64,000 nucleotides of DNA, taken from positions 2,467,001-2,531,000 of the forward strand of contig OZ005621.1 in NCBI GenBank assembly GCA_963930655.1. The letters run 5' to 3'. This DNA comes from Myrica gale. Lineage: Eukaryota > Streptophyta > Magnoliopsida > Fagales > Myricaceae. Made by a program: the position numbers and the translations under genes. Below are positions 22,878 through 33,126 of this stretch, piece after piece (position 1 is the stretch's first letter; each line of letters starts with the position of its first letter). The notes beneath the pieces were generated by a model. The model had not been told where the DNA came from. It did no database searches and saw nothing but the letters and a program-made list of their open reading frames with translations.

Positions 22878-23548
22878 GAGTCTAGTGTAAAATGATTCAA
22901 ATTATCCCAAAAGCAAATGTTGGGATAGAATTAATATTGTAATTGTGTAGATTTAAGAATACCTGCGTACATCAAGATAAAAAAAGGGATGCTCATGCAA
23001 TATTACCTCACAGAATTGGTCAATTGCAAAAGCCAATTCATCTTGCATTTGTTCACAGAGACAGAGCATCTGCCACGTTCTGAAACATACAATATTGCAT
23101 TTTCATCTTAGGTGGACATGATTTTCATGTTTAAATTTGCAAATCATCACATTAGATTGACCATTGTGAATCATAATACTCAATTAAACTTCGAACCATC
23201 AAATGAGGACAGTCAATCATTACATTAAATGTTATAATACAATTTCATTTTTAACTTTAGAGTGGTAGATGTTATTTGAAATAGTCAATGCTCTGTAAAA
23301 AGAAACTAATTCAAATAATTTGCGTCCCTAGCTAGAATTTTCATTGTTTAGTGCAATAAAAAGAAAGAAAGAAAGATACAGTAATCTAAACAAAAACGAG
23401 AGTTCTCTTTCTAAACAAAGAGTATCTAGTTTGAGGTATCCTAATTATCTTGTCTGTCTTCCTTATACACAATGATACGAACAAAGGGAAAAGGCAAATG
23501 GAATAGTGAACTTTGTTATTCATAGAATTTATAAAAATACAAACAATC
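22878..23548. other. Intergenic DNA
   Basis: No supported gene. Confidence 0.5.
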
Positions 23549-23630
23549 ATCGCTTTGGCCGAGTGGTTAAGGCGTGTGCCTGCTAAGTACATGGGGTTTC
23601 CCCGCGAGAGTTCGAATCTCTCAGGCGACG
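23549..23630 (+). tRNA. tRNA-Ser (GCU anticodon)
   Basis: An 82-base cloverleaf with the A box TGGCCGAGTGG (D arm), anticodon GCT at 23582-23584 in the loop CTGCTAA, a long variable arm with the GGGG/CCCC stem typical of serine tRNAs, and a T arm GAGAGTTCGAATCTCTC. The acceptor stem is ATCGCTT against AGGCGAC, so the first pair is A-C instead of G-C. A T-run that could terminate Pol III lies at about 23643-23653. The gene may be functional, or a slightly decayed copy because of the first-pair mismatch. Confidence 0.85.
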
Positions 23631-23639
23631 TTAAAGTTG

Positions 23640-24223
23640 GTGTTTTTATTTTTAGGGAATTTGATATTTTAGTTATTGGGTTTATACCGCTTAGACAAAT
23701 GGGTCATTCACTTTCAAATTTTTAGTTCTTGAATTTTCTTTGTTTTACGAAATGGTCATTCCGTCAGTCTGCCGTCCATATGCTAAACGGAGTTCTCTGA
23801 CACGGTGTTTTTATTTTTAAGGAATTTGACATTTTGGTCATTGGGTTTATACTCATTTGCCAAATAGGTCATTCACTTTTAAACTTCAAATTTATAGTCC
23901 TTGAGTTTTCTTTATTTGACGAAATGGTCATTCGGTCAGTCTGTCGTCCGTATGCTTAACAGAGCTCTCTGACACGTCAGCAAATTTATACTGGTCGACC
24001 GGTACATGAAGCGAACAACCTCTTCATGTACCAGTCAACCGCTTCATGTATCGGTCCAGTCGACCGCTTCAAATCCGCTAAGCATATAGACGATAAACTA
24101 ACGGAAGGACCATTTCGTCAAACAAAGAAAATTCAAAGACTAAAAATTTGAAGTTTGAAAGTGAAGTATACATTTGACAAAGGTATAAATCCAAGGATCA
24201 AAATGTCAAATTCCTTTATTTTA
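23640..24223. mobile_element. Inverted-repeat element with a duplicated left arm
   Basis: The left arm occurs twice in direct orientation (23640-23804 and 23805-23976). Each copy starts 'gtgtttttatttttar', contains 'ttgggtttata', 'gacgaaatggtcattc' or a close variant, and ends 'ctctgacacg'. The reverse complement of the same sequence forms the right arm (24077-24223). The 100-bp centre carries short repeats built on 'cttcatgtaccagtc' and 'gtcgaccg'. No coding capacity. This looks like a foldback or MITE-type element, inserted about 10 bases beyond the tRNA 3' end. No clear target-site duplication was found. Confidence 0.7.
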
Positions 24224-25597
24224 AATTCTCGCCAAGTTGGGCCCCAAAAAGAAATGAAGCAACGGCTCAAGTACTTCAACGCCTTCCCCAAATCCCACCT
24301 CGACCTCATATCTGACCTCAGCTCAGTCAGTATCGGCGTCGATTCTTACAAATTGTTTTCCAATGAGACCGAGGACTCACAGGCACCCAGAGGGGGCAAA
24401 CCAAACCAAATTTCAATGCCGCATAAATCAAGTGGGAATCCAAGTCAATAATAGCATTTGGTACCGACGAATGGTCGGGTTACCCAGTCAATTAGCAGCG
24501 TATAATTTAACCCACAATTAATGTGACCCGACCCTCTACACCCCACCTCGATTTGAAATATCCAACGCTTTAACTACAAGTCCATGATTAACGAGCGCTA
24601 ACACCCAAAGCCTTTGCAGGTTAACGCGCAGCACTTTCCTTTATGATAGCGGCAGTCTTTCTTCTGAAAGAAGCAATGTTCCCGGTGGGTCTCGCTCCCA
24701 TGTGATCACTTTGGTCTCTTCCATCAATCTTCCTCATCCCAAGATCTAACATTGTCCAAATATTTCCTTGTGTACTATAAAAATCTAGGACTTTAGGTAA
24801 TAGTGGTCACCTATAGATTTGAAATAACGTTCTATCTCGCTGGCAAAAAAAAGGGTAACAAAATTATGTGAATTATGTAAAAGCACTTAAAACAACTTTG
24901 ATTGAATATTCAACGAGAGTTCAAATCATATTGTACAATCAAAAGAGAGAAAAATTGAAACGATCAATTTCAATACGATATAAGAGAAAAAAAAAACATC
25001 AATTTTCAACACGACCATGAAATAACACTTATCCACGTATTCATCTTCTGAAAACCGTACGAACGGTTCAATGAAGACCGCCTATTGCATGTGTACATGT
25101 GTGCATGTGTATATGTAATTTGATTTATAATAAATGTAATGGGATGGAGTCGTAACGCTTGGGACTCCTTTGCCATGGTCGCGAAGGCACATAAAAGCCT
25201 CCAAATTAGTGGGACTAGCTCCAAAGTCTAAGGTCAGATTGGCTCGTGGGTTGCCCAAGCCATCTTTGGAGACTTCAAAGTCAAGCCCAAAAGCGCTCTA
25301 GATCTAGAAACGCTCTCATGCATGTGACGTGGAGATTTGTGACACTTGAGCAATAATTCAACTGTAAATAAATAGATCACCGGTACAACCAAAAAGAGGA
25401 ATAATAGCCAAGAAAAAAAAAAGGAATAATAAAAAATAAAACAGAGGGAAATTCTAGGACCCATGGGGCCACGGCACGAACGCGTAAAATTAGGAGTGTC
25501 CATTCGATTACGTATCGTTCTCACTGTGAGGGAGTTCGCGTAGGGACCTAATTTCCGCCACCATTCCTTAACCAAGCCAGGTCCAGCTCGTTCCTTC
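24224..25597. other. Spacer upstream of the carrier gene
   Basis: No supported gene. The last few hundred bases are the likely promoter of the gene at 25953. Confidence 0.5.
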
Positions 25598-25604
25598 TAT
25601 AAAT
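25598..25604 (+). promoter_or_regulatory. TATA box of the mitochondrial carrier gene
   Basis: TATAAAT preceded by a pyrimidine-rich stretch. It implies a leader of about 320 bases before the ATG at 25953. Confidence 0.5.
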
Positions 25605-25684
25605 TCTCTTCTTCCCCTGCGTTACAACAAAACATACACGGTTACACCGTTTCCTTCCTCTCACAAAAAACTCTCTGATAGCAT

Positions 25685-25813
25685 ATGTCTCAGAGGCCCA
25701 GCGTTCCTCACTCTTCCTGCGTAGCCTTCGCCCTCCACTCTCATCTCCTGGTCTCCAGCGAGTTGAACCCCAACTCTATCTGGTCCTGTAATTTCCATTC
25801 AAAAGCTTTCTGA
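25685..25813 (+). CDS. Upstream ORF (42 codons) in the carrier leader
   Basis: ATG at 25685 reads MSQRPSVPHSSCVAFALHSH and continues to a TGA at 25811-25813, 139 bases before the main ATG. It lies wholly inside the predicted leader and does not overlap the main frame. If the transcript starts near 25630 it would be scanned first and could reduce translation of the carrier. The peptide resembles no domain I know. Whether it is conserved cannot be judged here. Confidence 0.4.
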   Translation: MSQRPSVPHSSCVAFALHSHLLVSSELNPNSIWSCNFHSKAF

Positions 25814-25952
25814 TTTCGTTGCCTCATTAGCTCTAATATTCTCCTAGATTAAACCTCTGAAACTCTAGTACTCCCACATACTCCCTTCTTTCAAATCTTA
25901 AAAGGTTCTTTCCACTTGTTTCCCGAGAAAAAAAAGGAAAAAAATCTTCAAG

Positions 25953-26939
25953 ATGGGTCTGAAAGGTTTCGTTGAAGGAGGCATAGCTTCAATTGTCGCA
26001 GGCTGTTCCACCCACCCTATGGACCTAATCAAGGTCCGAATGCAGCTCCAGGGTGAAAACGGCGCCCCGAAACTGAACGCGACACCGGCAGTCCAAAATC
26101 TCCGCCCGTCTCTTGCCTTCCACACCACCTCTCTTTCTGCTCCGGGGTCGATCCGTGTGCCCCTCCCACAGCCTCAGGCGGCGCGTGTTGGCCCAATCGC
26201 CGTCGGTGTCCGCATCGTCCAGCAGGAAGGTGTAGGCGCGTTATTCCAGGGCGTGTCAGCCACAATCCTCCGCCAGACTCTCTACTCGACGACCCGGATG
26301 GGCCTGTACGACATGCTGAAAAAGAAGTGGACCGACCCGAACTCCGGGAGCTTGCCACTGACCCGAAAGATAGCGGCGGGTCTCATAGCCGGTGCTATCG
26401 GCGCGGCCGTGGGCAACCCGGCCGATGTGGCCATGGTCCGCATGCAAGCCGACGGGCGGCTGCCCCTGGCTCAGCGCCGCAACTACACTAGCGTGTTCGA
26501 CGCCCTTACCCGCATGGCGCGCCAGGAAGGGGTCGCCAGCCTATGGCGCGGCTCTTCCCTGACGATAAACCGTGCTATGCTTGTGACGGCCTCGCAGCTG
26601 GCATCGTACGACCAGTTCAAGGAAATGATACTGGAGAAGGGCCTGATGAGGGACGGACTCGGGACCCACGTGACGGCGAGTTTCGCGGCAGGGTTCGTGG
26701 CGGCGGTGGCGTCGAATCCGGTGGACGTGATCAAGACACGGGTGATGAACATGAAGGTAGAGCCAGGGGCGGAGCCGCCCTACGCAGGGGCTCTTGACTG
26801 CGCCATTAAGACGGTGCGAGCGGAGGGTCCCTTGGCGCTCTACAAGGGATTCGTGCCGACCATTTCCAGACAGGGACCTTTCACGGTCGTGCTGTTTGTG
26901 ACGCTCGAGCAGGTTCGCAAGTTGCTTAAAGACTTCTGA
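25953..26939 (+). CDS. UCP5: Mitochondrial dicarboxylate carrier / uncoupling protein 5 type (328 aa)
   Basis: Inner-membrane exchanger of the mitochondrial carrier family; the plant UCP4-6/DIC1-3 clade exchanges malate, oxaloacetate, succinate, phosphate and sulphate. Three repeated modules are visible, each with its signature: PMDLIKVRM (22-30), PADVAMVRM (156-164) and PVDVIKTRV (256-264). Each is followed by a glycine-containing second half (FQGVSATILRQ, LWRGSSLTINRA, YKGFVPTISRQGPF). The start MGLKGFVEGGIASIVAGCST matches the family start closely, and length is normal (UCP5 is about 313 aa); the extra residues are in the first matrix loop (35-75). It is intronless, as known for this clade, and much more GC-rich than its surroundings, which creates spurious antisense frames. 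A polyadenylation-like AATAAA is at 26982-26987. Confidence 0.93.
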   Translation: MGLKGFVEGGIASIVAGCSTHPMDLIKVRMQLQGENGAPKLNATPAVQNLRPSLAFHTTSLSAPGSIRVPLPQPQAARVGPIAVGVRIVQQEGVGALFQGVSATILRQTLYSTTRMGLYDMLKKKWTDPNSGSLPLTRKIAAGLIAGAIGAAVGNPADVAMVRMQADGRLPLAQRRNYTSVFDALTRMARQEGVASLWRGSSLTINRAMLVTASQLASYDQFKEMILEKGLMRDGLGTHVTASFAAGFVAAVASNPVDVIKTRVMNMKVEPGAEPPYAGALDCAIKTVRAEGPLALYKGFVPTISRQGPFTVVLFVTLEQVRKLLKDF

Positions 26940-28613
26940 TCACGTTGATGAACCATGATATGATGACGACGAAGATTTTAGAATAAAGTAATATATCTTT
27001 GATGTTCTGTTTTATTTTAATAATTTAAAATTTTTCTTCCTTGAGCTTGCGGGGTATCCGTAAAGATGCGTGTGATCACAAATGTGTTAATAGCTTTTGA
27101 TATTTATGTTTATCGTGGAATTTAATTTTCCCTCGCGGAAGGTTTTGCTTCGAGTTGGATCTACTTGTTTAATTAACGAAATATTCAAAATCTGATTAAA
27201 AATTAGTGATAGATTTGTGATATGATTAAGGCCTAAGGTTCCTAGATACTGGGAAGGAAGAATGGTTTAATTGAAAGAAAAGGTCGTTCGATCTGGCTGT
27301 GGCAAAGTAACAGCTAGCTGGAGATTATAATTGCGAACAATTAACGAGTTCAATGCTCTGTTCAGTGAGAATACAGCTACCTGTAGTTGACATCTTTAAT
27401 AGAAACCAGCCATTTCACACAGAAAAGCCGAAAGGAGGGTTTTTTGGTGGGTCTCCGCAACAATCTGCTGTCACGGGATTCAGGGCCTTAGATCGACCAC
27501 TCAAACCCTCTTTTGTTAGTGGAGAAACTAGCCATGGTTGCACTGTTGAAGTGATGGTGTCCCAAATTTGTTGGAAGTGTAATAAGTTAGTCTGAGAGCG
27601 ATGATTTAGGCTGATTGATACATCTAATCAAACATGGGATGCACGAATTCCCCTCTCAGATTGTATTTCTTTTACAAAGATATGGGAGAGGACAAATTTC
27701 CAAAGTGAATGAATATTTGTCGGCCGGTTAAGTTGGTATATTAATCATTGGCGAGATTAAAGGTTCCGGACTCCAATTAGAGGCTGGCAAACTTTCCTTC
27801 TCTTGAAAAGTAAGCAGGGAATGAAGAAAACAGGGGATTGCAATGCGCTAAGCATCTGGACCCGTGGCCGTTCAAATACTGCACGTTTGGAACATTGCGT
27901 TGCGTGTGGGGGCCATGCAACTTGCGCCTCTGTATTTCTTTCGAGGCCCAATTCGAACTTGTATTTCACTTGCAAATACTTGGCTACAAGAAGGCGCATC
28001 TTTTACGGATGCTATAACTCGTTCGGGTCTGTTGGGTCCCAAAGAGCTCGTCCATATTGGCCATTGGAATTTGGAAGCAAAGCATAATTCCTTTACGTTG
28101 TTTTGGCCTTCAGCAGGCATTGCAGTAGATACGATGGAGGAGTTTGCTCCGTCCACGTGGATGGGACCCAAAGAATATACGCATTCACTGAATATGGATG
28201 AAATATAGATAAGAAATATCCATTCTGAGTAGAAGGGAGCTTTGAGATTCTTCTTCATTAGTAACCCAAGCATGCGTATTCCTTCCAAGTAAACATTATC
28301 TTGGAACCATGCTTCTGCGACATTTGTTGGAATCAATCAAACCAATGGATTTTACTGTGGGTGGGTCATCATGCTTCTGTCACTTCTGGGCTGGAAAATT
28401 CGAGGAAAGTGACCAAGTAGTTTTTTTTTTGTTACTTTCAGGTGAGAGATACGTGTAGTATCCCAATTTTTTTTTTTCTTTGGAGAGAGATTGTGTATGG
28501 ATCTTTGTATAAGTTATTTTTGATTTTTATGTTTTTGTTAGGGAAAACGTAGTCATCTTCCTTTTGATGAGATTTTTAAAGTTCCGAGGTGTTTTGAGAA
28601 TTTTTATGTGATA
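26940..28613. other. Intergenic DNA after the carrier gene
   Basis: After the 3' UTR there is no supported gene. Overlapping open frames at 27803-28336 on both strands resemble no family I recognise, lack introns or promoter signals, and are left uncalled. Confidence 0.45.
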
Positions 28614-29315
28614 TTAGAGTTGTATTGATGTTTGTATAAAAATTGTTGAGGTGTAATAAAAATAATAATGATTTTTAAGGTTCTTGGTAGATAATTTTTA
28701 TTGAGATGGGTGAGGAAGTTAAAAGGTAAAATAATATTATTTATTTATAATATTTATTATAATTTCGATTTTTTTATTTTTATTATGATATAAGTATTTA
28801 AAAGTATTTAAAAAATAGAAAAAGAAAAAGACAACGGTTAAAAAAAATTGATATAAATATTTAAAAGTATTTAAAAAATAGAAAAAAAAAGAAAATATTA
28901 ATGCGGTTAAAAAATTTAAAAAAAAAGAGAAGAAAAAAAACAAACGACGAAGATGATTTTAGAGTTGTATTGATGTTTGTATAGAAGTTGTTGAGGTGTA
29001 ATAAAAATAATGATGATTTTTAAGGTTGTTGGTAGATGATTTTTATTTAGATGAGTGAGGAAGCTAAAAGGTAAAATAATATTATTTATTTATAATATTT
29101 ATTATAATTTCGAATATTTATTTATTTTTATTATGATATAATTATTTAAAAGTATTTAAAATCAGAAAAAGAAAATGACAAATTATTAATGCGGTTAAAA
29201 AAAATTTGATATAAATATTTAAAAGTATTTGAAAAATAGAAAAAGAAAAAGACAAATTATTAATGCAGTTAAAAAAATTTTTAAAAAAAAAGGAGAAGGA
29301 AAAAAAAACAAACGA
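28614..29315. repeat. Tandem duplication of an AT-rich 350-bp segment
   Basis: Copy 1 (28614-28958) and copy 2 (28959-29315) share in order 'ttagagttgtattgatgttt', 'gttgaggtgtaataaaaata', 'ggtaaaataatattatttat', 'aatatttattataatttcg', 'tatttaaaagtattt', 'aatgcggttaaaaaa' and a terminal 'aaaaacaaacgac'. No coding capacity. The internal 'tatttattataat' resembles MITE interiors, so this could be a tandem MITE array. Confidence 0.75.
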
Positions 29316-30156
29316 CAAATACGGTTAAAAATAAAAAAAATAAAAAGAAAAGAGAAGAAGCGTGATTCAAGCTACTGACCGCTGCAGGCATGGCAGGGTA
29401 TCGCAGGAGTAAAAAATTGCGGTAGTATTCAATGGTCAGATGAAATGACCATATCACCCTCAGACGAGATGGAAAAAATTTATTGCAAATTGAAACGAAT
29501 TTCATGATAAAAAATCAATTTTACTTTCGTCTGTTTGATTCTTTGGTTGTTACAATGGATGGTAGAATACGGCATCAAAGCAATTAAGCATATCCCTAGT
29601 GTAGCCGTTGGAGTTAAAGCTTATTAGTGAACCTACGACTTTGAATTGTGAAAGACGAAAATATTGCTAGGGGCTTGCGGGTTTCAAACGTCATGGTAAA
29701 TGTTGAGAAACGCAACCATCCACAGTTTCCTTCTTTTCCCCGCAGCGGAGGGGCTTTCTATATCTTATCAGCTGAGTGTATTTTAGACAGCTTTTTAGTG
29801 TAAATTTCGGGTCTAATTGGAAAATCGCATTTGAATCGCAGTGCCTCAACTGCAACAGTTTCCTTCTGTCCCCCTTCCGAGAGGTCTCCTACGTGCTGTA
29901 TGGATGCCTAACCTTGCACCATCCAATTTACATATTCCACTGGTCAACCAAGTTAACAAGGAGAAAGCGGTCACAATAAGCCCGTACCAAAATCAAATAT
30001 ATTTACTTACATGACAATTGACAAATATTGAACTACGGTCTACATTTCTTCAGTCAAAAAGGAAAAATAACATAATTAACTACTAAAATATGTATTAACT
30101 CTAAAGGCCGGTTACTTGGCAAAGCAAATAAAGAAAGATGGGGTGCTGGCTCCATA
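29316..30156. other. Intergenic DNA and 3' flank of the CURT1 gene
   Basis: No supported gene. The right end is the presumed 3' UTR of the minus-strand gene. Confidence 0.5.
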
Positions 30157-33126
30157 TCAATCATCTTTTGAACCAAGAATATCTTGCTTAAGCTCTTCAA
30201 TTTTAGCAGCAAACTCTTCCCTATTTTTCTGCAAGATATGAAATTAATCAGTGGGGCTCTTCATAAAATGGAAGATTACCTCTAAATCCAACAATAATAG
30301 TGGGTACCTTGAAGATCAGATAGCGATAGCTAAACCAGACTGTATAGCCAAGACCCACAACTTCCATCAACTTGGGAAACTGACGTCATTAAATTTAAAC
30401 CCAATCGGTTAACCAGACTTAAAGAAAATAAACCTTGTTCCCAAGTCTAAGAAACTGCAAACTAACACAAAAAAACATAAAGAGTACTCACCACTGGAAT
30501 AGTGTCGATAGAGCTGACTATGGCTGATGCCAACCACAGGGCAACTGCAGCACAGGCCCCGTATAAAAGAAGAGTATATGTATCATCTGAGTCAAACTGC
30601 ATCACAGTAACAACCAAGCCATCAATATAGCTAGACCAAATGACTAACAAATATATTTAATTAAAAATTGTTCTAATTGTATAATCGTCAATTAGAGTCA
30701 AATTAAAAAAACTTCTCAGCTAGAGGAACAAGCTAGTCTAGGTATAGATAATGAATACGGCACAAGTTCTGTGTGTTGCCTGTACAAATGATCACTCTCT
30801 TCCTTTCCCTTTATTTTTAAAATATCCAATACAGGAATATATAATATACAACTCATTCAAAAAATAAGGAATACACGTTACAATGGACCAGAAGTTAATC
30901 TTGGCAATGAAAATTACAACCCAAACATTACGAAGACGAAAATCATGACAAAAGGAACTGTCAGTTGCTCAGGTAACCGCTCAGGATTGACTTTCATCAG
31001 CCAAATATTAATAAATAGTCTCATATTGTTTTATCCTTCATCATAGCAACTAATTCCAGTTATAGATACTGAAGTTAAAAAGCAAGCTTTTATATGATAA
31101 AACTTTACAGAAGTCCATCAGACATGAATAAAGATCAATGGAAGGACAGGCAATAAATAGTCAAATACTAATCATCTTTGACATTCCCAATTTTAACACA
31201 AATGGAACAGTAAGTGAAAAATTATATAAAGACAGTAATAAAGAATAAGATCCAGTTGACAAGGAATAAAAAGCTGGGTCGATGGCATAAATGGAAGGAG
31301 ATGCAAAAAAAGAAAAAGAAAAAAGAGGCTAACTATTTAGTAAACTCTTGATATGCAGGGTTGCTCAGGTAACCGCTCAGGATCGACATGGTAGTCGACG
31401 TTTCATCCAGCGTTTCATGAACACTGTCAAACATCTAAAACATCATCATAGCAACCAGTTTGCAAATTCCTCCACATTTTTCTCTAAAACGCAATTAAAA
31501 AATGGAGGAAAATAAAAATAACCGGATGGTGATTTGTTTACAAAAGAAAATAAGTAAAGGAGTACCATTAAACAATGCAAGCAAAATCAATACAGTTAGA
31601 TAGAATTAATAAGCTTGAATGATCATTTCTCACTCAAATGAATTTCAAATACATAAGAGCTAGATAGAAGGCAATACAAACTTTCCAGGAAAAGCCGGGC
31701 AAATACTTGTTTCAGCACAGTTCATCAATTAAGAAGTCATAGATCTTAAGCATTAAAACAGAAGGATGCTTCGGCAAAATACATCTGCAGCTTAACAACA
31801 GACTATCATCAAAACAAAATGCAGTGATCTGTAAGGAACCTTTATATCCAGATTATCCAAAAACTCCAATGATCGCTTTTGCTCATCAGCAGGAGACTCT
31901 TCCTTGGGTGCTTCTGCTGCCACAGTTTCAATGAATGTGTTCTTCTCAGTAGATGAAACATCTTCCACTGTTATTACACCATCGCGTTCAGATGTTGTAG
32001 CTCTTGGCAATGGGTTATTAAAAACCAACCCTGAAAAGAATTGAAAGTTATCTGTCAAAAACAATAAAAGATGTTATTGTTTGGTATCTAAGAGAACTAC
32101 AACCATAGTAATCCCATTGGTCCACAGAACCAAGAGCATCACAGAACAGAGGAGAACAAAACATAGGTACACAGAGCCAACTATATGATAAATCCTCACA
32201 AGAGAAAATATTCACGAGAATGCACAATTAAACATACAATATATTCTAGAACCATGGAATTTATTTCCTTCAATTCCTAGTGATTTTACAACTTTTAGAA
32301 AATTTTCATGAAGCAAAGTTCAGCTTATACAAAGTACCTATTTTTCATGTCCAAACGGCTTATGAAAAAGTATTTCCACGAGAAGGGAAATAGTAAAATA
32401 TGAGTGTTTCGGGCATTCATGAGCATGCTAACGCAAAATCAATATATAAAGCCAGCTTGTTTTTATAGGCTATATATAAAGCCAGTTGGTAAAGCTACGC
32501 TAAGTCCCATTATGAAATCGAAAATAGCAACTTTTAATTCGGACGGTTCAATCTACACCGATATAAATAAAAAAAGAGTCAAGCATTTGAAGAAAATAAA
32601 AGAACAAAAGGATATCCCAAAACTAAAACAAAGTCAGGTTTTAGCACACTCCAGAGATTAGAAGTGTGTTTCAACTATCGAAGCACAAATCTATTCTCTA
32701 TTTCAATCACCATCATCGGCCGCAATAAAAACACAATAACGAGAAATGGATACAGCGAATGCAAACTAAAACCTCAAAAATAAATGATAAATACAAAAAG
32801 TTACTGAACAATGAAGAGAACTGGGAATGCACAGTTAAGATATCAGCAAAATATTCAAACATAAACAAAACGTCGTAGACCCTGAACGGCTGAAACGGAA
32901 CAAAAAAAATGACAAAAATGAGAACCTAGGGTATCGCCTGGATTTGGGACCAAATGTAAGGGATTGAGAACGTACGGGAGGGGAGACCCCGGCAGGTGCT
33001 AGAGAGTGGGGTTGGTCTAAGAGGGAGAGAGGGTTTGGAGCGGAGGTGGGTAGGGGTTTTAGCAAAGAGTCCGCGGTGGCACTTGGGAGGCTTCGAAATA
33101 GCTTGTTTCGCGGTACACAGCTCCAT
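30157..33126 (-). CDS. CURT1D: CURVATURE THYLAKOID 1-type protein, CURT1D-like, 5 exons, 196 aa
   Basis: CURT1 proteins bend thylakoid membranes at grana margins. Exons: 33126-32976, 32030-31840, 30596-30492, 30379-30308, 30228-30157, all GT-AG, stop TGA at 30159-30157. The first 50 or so residues (MELCTAKQAISKPPKCHRGL) are Ser/Arg/Pro-rich without acidic residues after position 2, fitting a chloroplast transit peptide. An acidic stretch (64-114) follows. The CAAD/CURT domain has two membrane segments, LLLYGACAAVALWLASAIVS (about 124-143) and LMEVVGLGYTVWFSYRYLIF (about 153-172), preceded by an FPKLMEVVG boundary. The tail is amphipathic (REEFAAKIEELKQDI). The exon 1 donor was chosen as C|GTACGT because it joins in frame; a later GT donor would leave a stop in frame. 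Assignment to the D subtype rests on length and the long acidic N-terminal region and is less sure than the family. Confidence 0.85.

Noticed and set aside
26029-26752. Long antisense and out-of-frame ORFs across the mitochondrial carrier gene
   Set aside because: They arise from the high GC at third codon positions of the real gene and match no family.
27803-28336. Overlapping ORFs of 94-154 aa on both strands
   Set aside because: No recognisable domain, no promoter or splice signals, and both strands are open, as expected from composition.
32404-32661. 85-aa Lys-rich ORF in CURT1 intron 1
   Set aside because: Inside an intron of a well-supported gene and without family similarity.
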